Shown here piece by piece: positions 1 through 6,809 of a stretch of DNA of 13,424 nucleotides. Both the position numbers and the translations under genes were made by a program. The notes beneath the pieces were generated by a model. The model was not told the origin of the DNA, searched no databases, and worked only from the letters and a program-made list of their open reading frames with translations. The number at the start of each line of letters is the position of its first letter. The stretch's first letter is position 1. The stretch is from an uncultured Oscillospiraceae bacterium (GTDB lineage: Bacteria; Bacillota; Clostridia; Oscillospirales; Oscillospiraceae): assembly GCA_910578735.1 (NCBI GenBank), contig CAJTSQ010000052.1:1-13424 (forward strand), read 5' to 3'.

Positions 1-253
1 TCTCGTCATCGGAAATTTGGAACATTTCCTTGATGATAAGGGCACCGATACAGATGTTGACCGGCGTATTGAATTTTGACTGGGTTCGGTCAGAGTATAG
101 GATACGGAAGCGTTCCTCATCAATTGCCGGGAAAATATCCTCGGCAAAGATTTTTGCCCATGAATTTTCGAGGGCTTTCTGTTCCCGTAAAGTCAGAGAA
201 TTTGTTATATCTGTAAGGGATAGCTGTTGTGAACTGTTTATTCGGAATGCCAT
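1..253 (-). CDS. IS1182-like transposase, N-terminal part (cut by window edge)
   Basis: The minus strand reads an open frame of 84 codons from an ATG at 253 to the window edge, beginning MAFRINSSQQLSLTD. An AAGGCGG-like ribosome site lies about 8 bases upstream of the ATG. Visible features are a Trp-Ala-Lys-x-Phe-Ala segment, then 'ILYSDRTQSKFNTPVN' followed by a 'GALIIKE' helix. This is the N-terminal (DUF772-type) region that I recognise from IS1182-family transposases of clostridia. The DDE catalytic part would lie outside the window, so I cannot tell whether the gene is intact. Base composition is clearly more AT-rich than in the operons to its right, which fits an acquired element. The family call rests on recall of similar sequences, not on a search. 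Confidence 0.72.
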   Translation of the reverse strand, partial: MAFRINSSQQLSLTDITNSLTLREQKALENSWAKIFAEDIFPAIDEERFRILYSDRTQSKFNTPVNICIGALIIKEMFQISDDE

Positions 254-350
254 CGAAACACCGCCTTTCTGATATGTCAATTATACCAGAAAATGGACAT
301 TTTCGCTATATTTGTGTGAAGTTTTCAAGGTGCTAAATGGGCCTTATTTG
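1..350 (-). mobile_element. End of an insertion sequence (probable, right boundary not resolved)
   Basis: The transposase fragment and its AT-rich upstream flank indicate one end of an insertion sequence. On the minus strand a perfect TATAAT stands at 280-285, a likely -10 element for the transposase, though no good -35 is found 16-18 bases upstream. The terminal inverted repeat should lie between about 290 and 360. It cannot be fixed because the other end of the element is outside the window, so the right boundary given here is approximate. Confidence 0.45.
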
Positions 351-401
351 ACCCCAACATCATAATATTACAGCAACGAAGCGTAACGGCCCGCAGAGGA
401 A

Positions 402-426
402 CTCCTGCCGGTTTTACCGGCGGGAG
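402..426. other. Small GC-rich stem-loop in the gap between IS and PLP gene
   Basis: CTCCTGCCGG (402-411) pairs with CCGGCGGGAG (417-426) around a five-base loop TTTTA, giving ten pairs including one G-T wobble. No T-tract follows on either strand, so it is not a good intrinsic terminator. It could be a remnant of one, or part of the flank into which the IS inserted. Confidence 0.4.
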
Positions 427-457
427 CTTCTCCACACGGCGCTCATAAGCATTGATG

Positions 458-515
458 AAAACAGGACTGAATCAGTCCCCCTGCGGCAAGGGGCGCACTG
501 ATTCAGTCCTGTTTT
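458..515 (-). terminator. Bidirectional intrinsic terminator after the lysR-PLP operon
   Basis: Two perfect 19-base arms (458-476 and 497-515, AAAACAGGACTGAATCAGT and its complement) flank an inner CCCC/GGGG stem (477-480 with 490-493) and a nine-base loop. Three unpaired bases (494-496) form a bulge. The A-tract of one arm becomes a T-tract for either direction: TTTT at 458-461 read on the minus strand, and TTTTATTTTAT on the plus strand. It starts about 35 bases past the stop of the PLP gene, the right place to end the minus-strand operon. It would also shield that operon from the IS. Confidence 0.85.
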
Positions 516-549
516 ATTTTATAGACATGGCGTCAACGCCATATCATCC

Positions 550-1536
550 TCAGCAATATTGCGCATAGAGCGAACCGATCCCCCCTGTATGGAGAAAACA
601 CACGTTTCCGTCCGCTTTTCCCTGGCGTATCTCGGTCTCCATTGCGACCATCACTTTGCTGTTGTAGATGTTTTCGGACAAAATTCCCTCCATGCGGGCC
701 AGGCGGAGGACTTCCGCCCGGCTGGAGGGGGTATCACAGCCCCAGCCGTCCCCCCGAAACTCGGCGGTGATGCGGCATAGCGACTCCAGTGGGGGAGGGA
801 GGGCACACCCCAAAATCTCCGCGCTTTCCGCCATTGTCTCTGTAATATGGGCGCAGGTGTCGGCGTAATCATATTCCACGCTGACCACCACAATCCGGAA
901 GGGGCTGCCCGCCAGCCAATTGCCCAAAACCAGTCCGGCCGCCACGCCGCCGTTCCCCGCCGGAGCATAGAGAGTCAAGTTTTCCAAACCCATTTGGCTG
1001 CACTGATCCATCAGCTCCGGGACGGCCCGCGTATAGCCCAGCGCGCCCCGCCCGGTCGTGGCGCCGTTCAATATCACATAGGGGCTGCCTCCCTGCTTCC
1101 GGACTTCTGCGCACAGTTCCTGTATCGCGGCTTCCCGCTGGCCGCGGGATACCTGTCCCAGATAGTGGACCTGGGCGCCCAGAAGATCGTTCAAAAGCAG
1201 ATTTCCCGTCAGTTGGGCGGGGCGGTCGCCGTTAAGCACCAGAATACACGCCAGCCCCAGCTTGGCGCAGGCCGCAGCGGTCAGGGAACAGAGGTTGGAC
1301 TGAAGGGGGCCGGCCGCCAAAACGGTATCACAGCCCTGACCCGCAGCCTCGGCCAAAAGATACTCCAAACTGCGAATCTTATTGCCGCCCGGCCCAATCC
1401 CGTTCAAATCATCCCGCTTGATCCATATCCCCGGGTGGCCCAGCTCCTGTTCCAGCCGCTTCATAGGATGGAGTGGGGTGGGAAACAGCCCGATATCCAG
1501 CCGGGGAACGGCATGCAAAAGGTCTAATCCGCTCAT
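550..1536 (-). CDS. PLP-dependent enzyme, D-cysteine desulfhydrase / ACC deaminase family
   Basis: The protein has 328 residues from the ATG at 1536. A longer frame back to 1746 exists, but the 1536 start has an AAGGAGG site (1544-1550), overlaps the lysR stop as ATGA and begins at the family's usual N-terminus. Visible motifs are 'IKRDDLNG' then 'GPGGNKIRSLEYL' with the PLP lysine at K53, 'LQSN' at 78-81 (the Ser of ACC deaminase), a phosphate-binding loop 'GNGGVAAGL' at 194-202 and 'HTGGIGSLYA' near the C-terminus. Members remove amino groups, or sulfide with ammonia, from small amino acids to give 2-oxo acids. The usual His after QSN is Leu here (QSNL), and the usual GGS near 'GALGY' reads NGAT, so substrate choice is open: D-cysteine, ACC, L-cysteate or another beta-substituted amino acid. 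Co-transcription with lysR suggests a role tied to the same regulon. Confidence 0.85.
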   Translation of the reverse strand: MSGLDLLHAVPRLDIGLFPTPLHPMKRLEQELGHPGIWIKRDDLNGIGPGGNKIRSLEYLLAEAAGQGCDTVLAAGPLQSNLCSLTAAACAKLGLACILVLNGDRPAQLTGNLLLNDLLGAQVHYLGQVSRGQREAAIQELCAEVRKQGGSPYVILNGATTGRGALGYTRAVPELMDQCSQMGLENLTLYAPAGNGGVAAGLVLGNWLAGSPFRIVVVSVEYDYADTCAHITETMAESAEILGCALPPPLESLCRITAEFRGDGWGCDTPSSRAEVLRLARMEGILSENIYNSKVMVAMETEIRQGKADGNVCFLHTGGIGSLYAQYC

Positions 1537-2456
1537 GACAAATCCTCCTTGTTTTTTTCCTGTTTTAAATACAGCTTCATCATTTGGGCCAGTTCCGTCA
1601 GCCGCTGCTTCATGGGATGATTCCGGCGAAAAATTGCGGAAACCGTGTAGGGCAGAAACTCCTCCCGGAAGCGCAGAATTTTCAGGCATGGAAACTGAGG
1701 GAGAAACGCGTCGCTGAAATAGCCGTTGATGGTAATACCGATGCAATGGTCGGCCTGACAGGCCTCATACATATACAGGGTGTCGCTGACCCGGACAATT
1801 TCAGATGGATGGCAGCTGTGCAGGTCACAGAGCTCCAAAAAGCGCTGATGGACCTGGGCGTTGGCGGAAAAGACAAGGCGCTCCCCCTTTAAGTCGGAGG
1901 GCTCTACAAACTCCCTGTCATACAGGGGATGCCCCTGGGGCACCAGAAGCACCCGTTCCCAGGTTTTCAGGGGGTGTTGGGTGTAGTTTTCTCCCGCGGT
2001 GTAGTCGGAGAATGTCAATAAATCCAGTGTTTGATTTTCCAGCAGCTCCAGTCCCTCCACATAGTGGTACTCCCGGGACTGCACCAGTATCTGAGGATGC
2101 TTGCTCTCAAAGGCGGACCAGAGCTTTCTGGCGTTGCTGGGCGACAGATACCGGAAGCCGGCGGCCAGGCCAATATTCAGCCGCTTGGAGTCGGAACGGA
2201 TGAAGGCCTGAATATGCTGCTCCAGCGCTGTCATCTCCTTCAGCACCGGCTGGGAGGAGCGGTAGAGCTCCGTCCCCAGCTCGGTGGGGCAGACTCCGCT
2301 CCGGCCTCGGGTGAACAGCGGCCGCCCAAATTCATTCTCCAGGGCGCCCAGGATGCGGCACAGGGCCTGCTGGGAGATATACAGGGTTTCAGCAGCGCCG
2401 GAGATAGAGCCCTTCTCATAGATTGTTGTGAAGTAGCTCAGCTGCTTAAAGGTCAT
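1533..2456 (-). CDS. LysR-type transcriptional regulator
   Basis: The protein has 307 residues from the ATG at 2456. An in-frame ATG 16 codons upstream (2504) is less likely, because an AGAAGG site precedes 2456 and 'MTFKQLSYFTTIYEKGS' is the standard LysR N-terminus. Residues 1-60 form the winged helix-turn-helix, with the recognition part near 'SGAAETLYISQQALCRIL'. The rest fits the two-lobed periplasmic-binding-protein-like effector domain. LysR proteins usually bind between their own gene and a divergent target, using an effector from the controlled pathway. Here the target would be the operon starting at 2636, with the PLP gene co-regulated by coupling. The stop codon overlaps the ATG of that gene by four bases (ATGA). 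The effector cannot be deduced. Confidence 0.93.
   Translation of the reverse strand: MTFKQLSYFTTIYEKGSISGAAETLYISQQALCRILGALENEFGRPLFTRGRSGVCPTELGTELYRSSQPVLKEMTALEQHIQAFIRSDSKRLNIGLAAGFRYLSPSNARKLWSAFESKHPQILVQSREYHYVEGLELLENQTLDLLTFSDYTAGENYTQHPLKTWERVLLVPQGHPLYDREFVEPSDLKGERLVFSANAQVHQRFLELCDLHSCHPSEIVRVSDTLYMYEACQADHCIGITINGYFSDAFLPQFPCLKILRFREEFLPYTVSAIFRRNHPMKQRLTELAQMMKLYLKQEKNKEDLS
1544..1550 (-). promoter_or_regulatory. Ribosome binding site deciding the start of the PLP gene
   Basis: AAGGAGG on the minus strand lies seven bases before the ATG at 1536 and inside the last codons of lysR. It fixes the start at 1536 rather than at upstream in-frame codons and implies translational coupling with lysR. 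Confidence 0.8.
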
Positions 2457-2477
2457 AAACACACCTTCTTTATCCTG

Positions 2478-2497
2478 ATAATGTGTTACTGCATTAT
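2478..2497. promoter_or_regulatory. Candidate LysR operator (ATAATG-N8-CATTAT dyad)
   Basis: A perfect 6+6 inverted repeat, ATAATG and CATTAT separated by eight bases, lies in the divergent gap and overlaps the lysR -10 element. Its placement fits autorepression of lysR by its product. It is not a strictly symmetric T-N11-A box, so assignment to this regulator is inference. Confidence 0.45.
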
Positions 2498-2521
2498 ACA
2501 ACAAGATGTTGAGTTAGTAAA
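2493..2521 (-). promoter_or_regulatory. Sigma-A-type promoter of lysR
   Basis: On the minus strand TTTACT (2516-2521) and a perfect TATAAT (2493-2498) are 17 bases apart, and the lysR ATG lies about 37 bases downstream. The candidate operator dyad overlaps the -10. Confidence 0.65.
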
Positions 2522-2533
2522 GAGAAAAAGTGT

Positions 2534-2562
2534 TTTTCAACAAAAGCGCCTTCTGATAAAAT
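2534..2562 (+). promoter_or_regulatory. Promoter of the divergent catabolic operon
   Basis: TTTTCA (2534-2539) and TAAAAT (2557-2562) are separated by 17 bases. A TG one base before the -10 makes it an extended -10 element. It precedes the first operon start by about 70 bases. The poor -35 fits a promoter that needs an activator such as the divergent LysR protein. Confidence 0.55.
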
Positions 2563-2572
2563 GTTTCTATAG

Positions 2573-2591
2573 TGAAAATAACAATATTTCA
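2573..2591. promoter_or_regulatory. Weak dyad in the operon leader (TGAAA-N9-TTTCA)
   Basis: TGAAA (2573-2577) and TTTCA (2587-2591) form an inverted repeat just downstream of the expected transcription start. It could be a second regulator site or a leader feature. The arms are short and the area is AT-rich, so chance is possible. Confidence 0.25.
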
Positions 2592-2635
2592 GAGACAAAA
2601 CAACACCATCTTGTGGAAATTTGAGGAGGGCTACC

Positions 2636-3787
2636 ATGAAAATCACCGATATCACCTATGACTGCGTAGAAGTCCCATTCCCCCAGGAATTCCATCCCAC
2701 CTGGTATCCGGGCAAAACAGAGCGGGGACAAGTCATCTTCGTCACCCGGGTCCATACCGATGAGGGTATTACCGGCTGCGCTTGTATGGAAGCTCCCCAC
2801 GGTATTTTAAGCATTGTCCGGGACACAATAGAATATGCCAAGACCATGGTGGTGGGCGATTCCCCCTTCGACATTGAAAAGATTATGCTGAAGCTGCGCA
2901 ATGTGGCCCGCGTCGCCACCCGCCCCTGGGTGATCGAAAACGCCTGCTGGGACATCATCGGCAAGGCGGCCGGCCTGCCGGTGTACAAGCTGCTGGGGGC
3001 GGCCCGGGACCGTATCCCTGTCTATGCCGCTTGGGGCGAGATACGGGAGGAGGCCCAGCGCCGGGAGGACGCCCAGCGTCTGGTGGAGATGGGCTTCCGG
3101 GCAGTAAAGCTGCGCTTTTCCAGTGAGAAGATGAAAGACGACATCGCCATCATTGAAAATGTCCGCAAGGCGGTGGGAGACAAGCTGGAGATTATGGTGG
3201 ACGCCAATCAGGGCACTGCCTGTGAACGCAATAACAACGGTTTTCCCCCGGTGTGGAGCTATGAGCGGGCCCGGGACACCGCCCGGGAGATGGAGCGGCT
3301 GGGCTGCACCTGGCTGGAGGAGCCCCTGTGGCGCTACGACTTCGACGGGCTGGCCCGCCTGAATGACGAGGTGGACATCCCCATCGCCGGCGGTGAGATC
3401 AACATCGGCATCCCCGACTTTAAAATCATGCTGGACAAGGGCTGCTACGACATTCTCCAGCCCAACTGCACCATGAGCACCGGCATCAGCTACATCCGCA
3501 AGATTGCCGCCCTGGCCGACAGCTATGGCAAGCTGGTCAACCCCCACGCCTACATCCCGGGCACCGGTGTACTCCAGAGTATGCACCTGGTGGCCTCCTA
3601 CACCAACTTCACCTGGCTGGAGTACCCCTGCGATCCGCCCACCCTGACTCCCCAGGCCTTCCAGGGCATTGTGAAGGAAAACTTCCTGGTAGAGGCCGAC
3701 GGCTGCATCCCCATGCCCCAGAAGCCCGGCTTCGGCATAGAGATTGATGAAGAACTGGTGAACAGATACAGCATCCTGAAGGGTTAA
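2636..3787 (+). CDS. Enolase-superfamily enzyme (mandelate racemase / muconate lactonizing type)
   Basis: The protein has 383 residues from the ATG at 2636, preceded by GAGGAGGG at 2623-2630. A TTG five codons upstream falls in the ribosome site and is rejected. Residues 1-125 form the capping domain ('MKITDITYDCVEVPF', later 'ENACWDIIGKAAGLPVYKLLG'), followed by the TIM barrel. Mg ligands are visible as D189 ('MVDANQG'), a Glu in 'WLEEPLW' (228/229) and E254 ('AGGE'). H304 ('NPHAY') sits where mandelate-racemase-type enzymes keep a catalytic His. Such enzymes take an alpha proton from a free carboxylate, leading to racemisation, dehydration or cycloisomerisation. Unusual points are K158-L-R160 instead of K-x-K and N277 ('LQPNC') where an Asp paired with the His is common. 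As first gene of the operon, it probably acts on the imported acid before CoA is attached. Substrate unknown. Confidence 0.88.
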   Translation: MKITDITYDCVEVPFPQEFHPTWYPGKTERGQVIFVTRVHTDEGITGCACMEAPHGILSIVRDTIEYAKTMVVGDSPFDIEKIMLKLRNVARVATRPWVIENACWDIIGKAAGLPVYKLLGAARDRIPVYAAWGEIREEAQRREDAQRLVEMGFRAVKLRFSSEKMKDDIAIIENVRKAVGDKLEIMVDANQGTACERNNNGFPPVWSYERARDTAREMERLGCTWLEEPLWRYDFDGLARLNDEVDIPIAGGEINIGIPDFKIMLDKGCYDILQPNCTMSTGISYIRKIAALADSYGKLVNPHAYIPGTGVLQSMHLVASYTNFTWLEYPCDPPTLTPQAFQGIVKENFLVEADGCIPMPQKPGFGIEIDEELVNRYSILKG

Positions 3788-3898
3788 AACACTGCCGCAC
3801 GCTTTCCCGCGCAAGCGGTTAAAGATAGATGCCCCAGTTGTTCGTAAACTCCCAAGATCGGGAAAATGAGGGAAAAGGAAAACATGAGGAGGTAATTT

Positions 3899-5284
3899 AT
3901 GAACACATTGACACTCACCGTAGTAATCCTGGTCGTGTACATGGCAGCGATGCTGCTGATTGGCTACATGGGCCGCAACAAGTCGGAAAACTTCAAGGAG
4001 TTTGTAACTGCCGCCAAGAAGGGCAGCCTGCTGATGGTCTGCGGCTCCTATATCGGCTCCCACATCGGCAACGGCGTGGTGGTAGGCGGCGCAGAGAACG
4101 GCGCCAACTACGCCCTGTCCGGCGTCTGGTTCGGCCTGGGCGCCTGCTTCAGCTACCTGGTCTTCGCCGTGGTCATGGCCAAGGTGCTGTACCGCTCCAA
4201 CAGCCTGACCCTGTCCGAGTGTTTGGATAAGCGATACGGCGGCCGCTCCACCGGCACCATCTTCGCCATTATCAACTGCGGCGCCGCCATCAGCATCATG
4301 GCCGGTCAGATCGTCGCCGGCCGGAATCTGTTCCAGTACCTGGGCATGAACCCCATCCTGGGCGCCTGCCTGGTGGCTGTCGCCGTCTTTATCTACGCCT
4401 CTATGTCCGGCCAGTGGGGCGTTATGATGACCGATGTAATTCAGGTTGGAGTTATTTTCTTCTGCACCATCATCTGCATGATTTATATGGTCGGCAACGG
4501 CGCCTTCGGGGTCATCTCCGCCGCTCTGCCCGCAGGCGGCTGGAATCTGTTTAGCCTGGACCCCGAGACCATTGTGATGAACTGCATCCCCTCCATGCTG
4601 TATGGCATGGTGTCCTGCGCCTCCTTCCAGCGCAACATCTCCGCCAAGGATGAGAAGACCGCTGTTCAGTCCGCTGTCTGGGGCGGTATCATCCTGATCC
4701 CCTATGTGTTCCTGCCTGTGCTGATCGGCATGTATGGCCGGGCTCTGTTCCCCGAGGCCCCCGCTGGCAGCATCATTTTCCAGGTCATGCTGGAGGTTTT
4801 CCCGCCTATCGTCGGCGCGCTGATGATCGCCTCTCTGATGGCCGCCATCATGTCCACCGTGGACTCCCAACTGATTTATGTCACCGCATCCATGACCAAC
4901 GACATCTATCTCCAGTTCATCAACAAGAACCCCGACGAGAAGAAGCTGAACCGCCTGGCCCACGTTATCACTTTTGTGGTCGGCCTGTTCACCCTGTATG
5001 TGGCCATCGGTTCCACCGGCATTACCAAGATGCTCTCCTACGCCTACACCTTCCTGTGCGCCGGCACTCTGGTCATGTTTGTGGGCGGCATCTACTGGAA
5101 GCGGGCCACCAGACCCGGCGCCATCGCTGCCGCCGCCGTGGGCATGTTCTGCGTCTTCCTCAACCGCTTCTGCGGTGTCAACTTCCCCTATGCGTCTATC
5201 TTCCCCATTCTGCCCTCTCTGATCGCCTTCGTGGCAGTCAGCCTTTGCACCAAGCCGGACAGCACCGTGCAGTCCGCCGAGTAA
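3899..5284 (+). CDS. Sodium:solute symporter (SSS family)
   Basis: The 461-residue membrane protein starts at 3899 behind GAGGAGG. It has roughly thirteen hydrophobic segments, beginning with residues 3-24 and ending near 433-451. The segment 'MAAIMSTVDSQL' (314-325) is the helix carrying the conserved small and hydroxyl residues of the SSS sodium site, and 'TDVIQVGVIF' (178-187) is another family landmark. SSS proteins import sugars, amino acids, carboxylates or similar solutes with sodium. The ligand cannot be read here, but the neighbouring acid-processing and CoA enzymes point to an organic acid. A 111-base gap separates it from the enolase-family gene, with no convincing terminator or promoter, so co-transcription is likely. 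Confidence 0.93.
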   Translation: MNTLTLTVVILVVYMAAMLLIGYMGRNKSENFKEFVTAAKKGSLLMVCGSYIGSHIGNGVVVGGAENGANYALSGVWFGLGACFSYLVFAVVMAKVLYRSNSLTLSECLDKRYGGRSTGTIFAIINCGAAISIMAGQIVAGRNLFQYLGMNPILGACLVAVAVFIYASMSGQWGVMMTDVIQVGVIFFCTIICMIYMVGNGAFGVISAALPAGGWNLFSLDPETIVMNCIPSMLYGMVSCASFQRNISAKDEKTAVQSAVWGGIILIPYVFLPVLIGMYGRALFPEAPAGSIIFQVMLEVFPPIVGALMIASLMAAIMSTVDSQLIYVTASMTNDIYLQFINKNPDEKKLNRLAHVITFVVGLFTLYVAIGSTGITKMLSYAYTFLCAGTLVMFVGGIYWKRATRPGAIAAAAVGMFCVFLNRFCGVNFPYASIFPILPSLIAFVAVSLCTKPDSTVQSAE

Positions 5285-5298
5285 ACCGCTCCGTTTCG

Positions 5299-5321
5299 GG
5301 GGGCCGCTCTATGCGGCCCCC
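5299..5321 (+). other. Intercistronic GC-rich stem-loop (symporter / nitroreductase)
   Basis: GGGGGCCGC (5299-5307) pairs perfectly with GCGGCCCCC (5313-5321) around the loop TCTAT. No T-tract follows, so it should not stop transcription efficiently. A stable hairpin just after a membrane-protein gene often protects the upstream message or marks a processing site, which would set different levels for transporter and enzymes. Confidence 0.6.
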
Positions 5322-5344
5322 GGTGGAAAAAGAGGAGAAGATAT

Positions 5345-5911
5345 ATGATTTTACAGGAAATCTATCAGCGCACCAGCGTGCGCAGCTACACAGATGAGCC
5401 CGTCGAACGGGAAAAGATCCATGCCATGCTTCAAGCGGCCATGTCTGCCCCCTCCTCTGGCAACGAGCGGCCCTGGCACTTTGTCGTGCTGGAGCAGCCG
5501 GAGGATTTCCTTCCCATTACGGAAATTTCTCCCTATGTGGAGATGATGAAACAGGCGCAATGCGTCATTCTTGTCTGTGCCGACACCACCCGGAAAAAAT
5601 ACCGCTTTGATTTCTGGCCCCAGGACTGTGCCGCGGCCACAGAGAACCTCCTGCTGGAGGCCAAGCACCAGGGGCTGGGCGCGGTGTGGTGCGGTATCTA
5701 CCCCAACGAGGAGCAGGTGGAAGCCCTGCGGGAGCTGTACGGTATTCCCGCCCATGTGGAGGTGCTGGCCGCCGTTCCGGTGGGCTATCCCGCCTATGAG
5801 CGGCCGGTGAAGGACCGCTTTAAGGCGGAGCGGGTCCACATCGGCGCCTGGAACCGGGTGCTGAAGCCCGGCTCCACCTACACCGCCCCGGAGTTTTCGG
5901 ACGAAGGGTAA
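5345..5911 (+). CDS. Nitroreductase-family FMN oxidoreductase
   Basis: The protein has 188 residues, with a GAGGAGAAG site before the ATG at 5345. The N-terminus 'RTSVRSYTDEPV' (9-20) holds the Arg-x-Ser-x-Arg contact to FMN phosphate. 'APSSGNERPWHF' (35-46) is the second FMN-binding landmark, and a Gly-rich 'GLGAVWCG' (110-117) and 'PVGYP' (145-149) complete the fold. It is a compact dimeric flavoprotein using NAD(P)H, without added domains. Family members reduce quinones, nitro groups, enones or flavins, and some act on ring C=C bonds. Its place between transporter and CoA enzymes suggests a specific reductive or oxidative step, or flavin supply for the pathway. I cannot choose between these from sequence. 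Confidence 0.9.
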   Translation: MILQEIYQRTSVRSYTDEPVEREKIHAMLQAAMSAPSSGNERPWHFVVLEQPEDFLPITEISPYVEMMKQAQCVILVCADTTRKKYRFDFWPQDCAAATENLLLEAKHQGLGAVWCGIYPNEEQVEALRELYGIPAHVEVLAAVPVGYPAYERPVKDRFKAERVHIGAWNRVLKPGSTYTAPEFSDEG

Positions 5912-5923
5912 TTTAGGTAATTC

Positions 5924-5942
5924 CTGCGCGCGGCGCAGTTTT
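5924..5942 (+). other. Intercistronic hairpin with short T-run (weak attenuator candidate)
   Basis: CTGCGC (5924-5929) and GCGCAG (5933-5938) pair around a three-base loop and are followed by TTTT. The stem is only six pairs and the T-run short. Partial termination between the nitroreductase and crotonase genes is possible, but a full stop is unlikely since the next genes lack a clear own promoter. Confidence 0.4.
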
Positions 5943-5972
5943 ACAATTGATTAATGAAAGGATGTTTGCGCT

Positions 5973-6788
5973 ATGAGTGAAGAAGTATTACTGTATGAAC
6001 GGGTGGGTAAGGTCGGAAAGGTAATTCTGAACCGCCCCAAGGTCCGCAACGCGCTGAACCGTGAGCTGGTGGAGGGCTTTGGAGACGCCATCCGCCGGGC
6101 GGACGCGGACCCGGAGACCAACGTTATCGTGCTGTGCGCCGCGGGGGAGAAGGCCTTTACCGCCGGCTTTGACCTGAAGGAGAGCATTGAGGTGCCCATT
6201 GTTGACGTCCCGGCCCGCCGGGAGAACAGCCTGATGGAGCTGAACAACTGGCGCGCCATCTGGGACGCCAAGAAGCCTGTCATCGGCTCCGTCCAGGGCT
6301 ACTGCATCGGCGGCGGCGTGTGGATGGCCTTTATGTGCGACCTGCTCATCGCCTCTGAGGATGCCAAGTTCGGCGAGCCCGAGCTGAAATACTCCTACAT
6401 CAACGATGTGCTCATCGAGCCCTGGAAGATGACCATGAACCGGGTGAAGCAGCTGGCCTATCTGGGCGACTTTATGAGCGCTCAGGAGCTGAAGGAGGCC
6501 GGTGTGGTCAACTTCATTGTGCCTCTGGACAGGCTGGAGGAGGAGACCATGAAGCTGGCCGCCCGCCTGGCCGAGCAGCCCGCCGAGTCCATCCGGATGC
6601 TGAAGTATGAGATTAACAAGACCTATGAGATTATGGGTATGCGCAGCGCCATGGAGTTTGCCGCCGAGATGTTCAACCTGTGCCGGATTCATCAGGTGCA
6701 GGAGCAGTCGGAGTTCAACCGGGTCGTTCAGGAGCAGGGCCTGAAGGCCGCCATGGCCTGGAAAGAGAGCCAGGACGGGAAGAAGTAA
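5973..6788 (+). CDS. Crotonase-fold protein (enoyl-CoA hydratase/isomerase family)
   Basis: The 271-residue protein has the oxyanion segment 'AFTAGFDLKE' (61-70), the second oxyanion segment 'GYCIGGG' (109-115) and 'FGEPELKY' (133-140). Aligned by eye to rat mitochondrial enoyl-CoA hydratase ('GGGCELAMMCD ... GQPEILLG'), E137 matches catalytic Glu164, but the position of Glu144 is W117 ('GGGVWMAFMCD'). The normal hydratase 'PGAGGTQRL' loop is also absent. Hydratases need both acids, whereas Delta3-Delta2 isomerases keep only the second. A double-bond isomerase, or another reaction stabilising a thioester enolate, is therefore more likely than plain hydration. A GAAAGG ribosome site precedes the ATG. 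The gene is followed after about 20 bases by the CoA-transferase gene. Confidence 0.9.
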   Translation: MSEEVLLYERVGKVGKVILNRPKVRNALNRELVEGFGDAIRRADADPETNVIVLCAAGEKAFTAGFDLKESIEVPIVDVPARRENSLMELNNWRAIWDAKKPVIGSVQGYCIGGGVWMAFMCDLLIASEDAKFGEPELKYSYINDVLIEPWKMTMNRVKQLAYLGDFMSAQELKEAGVVNFIVPLDRLEEETMKLAARLAEQPAESIRMLKYEINKTYEIMGMRSAMEFAAEMFNLCRIHQVQEQSEFNRVVQEQGLKAAMAWKESQDGKK

Positions 6789-6809
6789 TACCCGTTAGGA
6801 GGAACAGCT

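Noticed and set aside
30..272. Plus-strand open frame of 80 codons at the left end
   Set aside because: It is antisense to the transposase fragment, which has a ribosome site and a familiar N-terminus.
1537..1746. N-terminal extension of the PLP enzyme
   Set aside because: It lies inside lysR in another frame. The AAGGAGG site and ATGA overlap support the start at 1536, and the extension is low-complexity and unlike the family.
2807..4963. Very long open frame on the minus strand (718 codons)
   Set aside because: It is antisense to the enolase-family gene and the symporter, both with clear motifs and ribosome sites. The His/Gly/Val/Gln-rich translation is typical of the complement of GC-rich codons.
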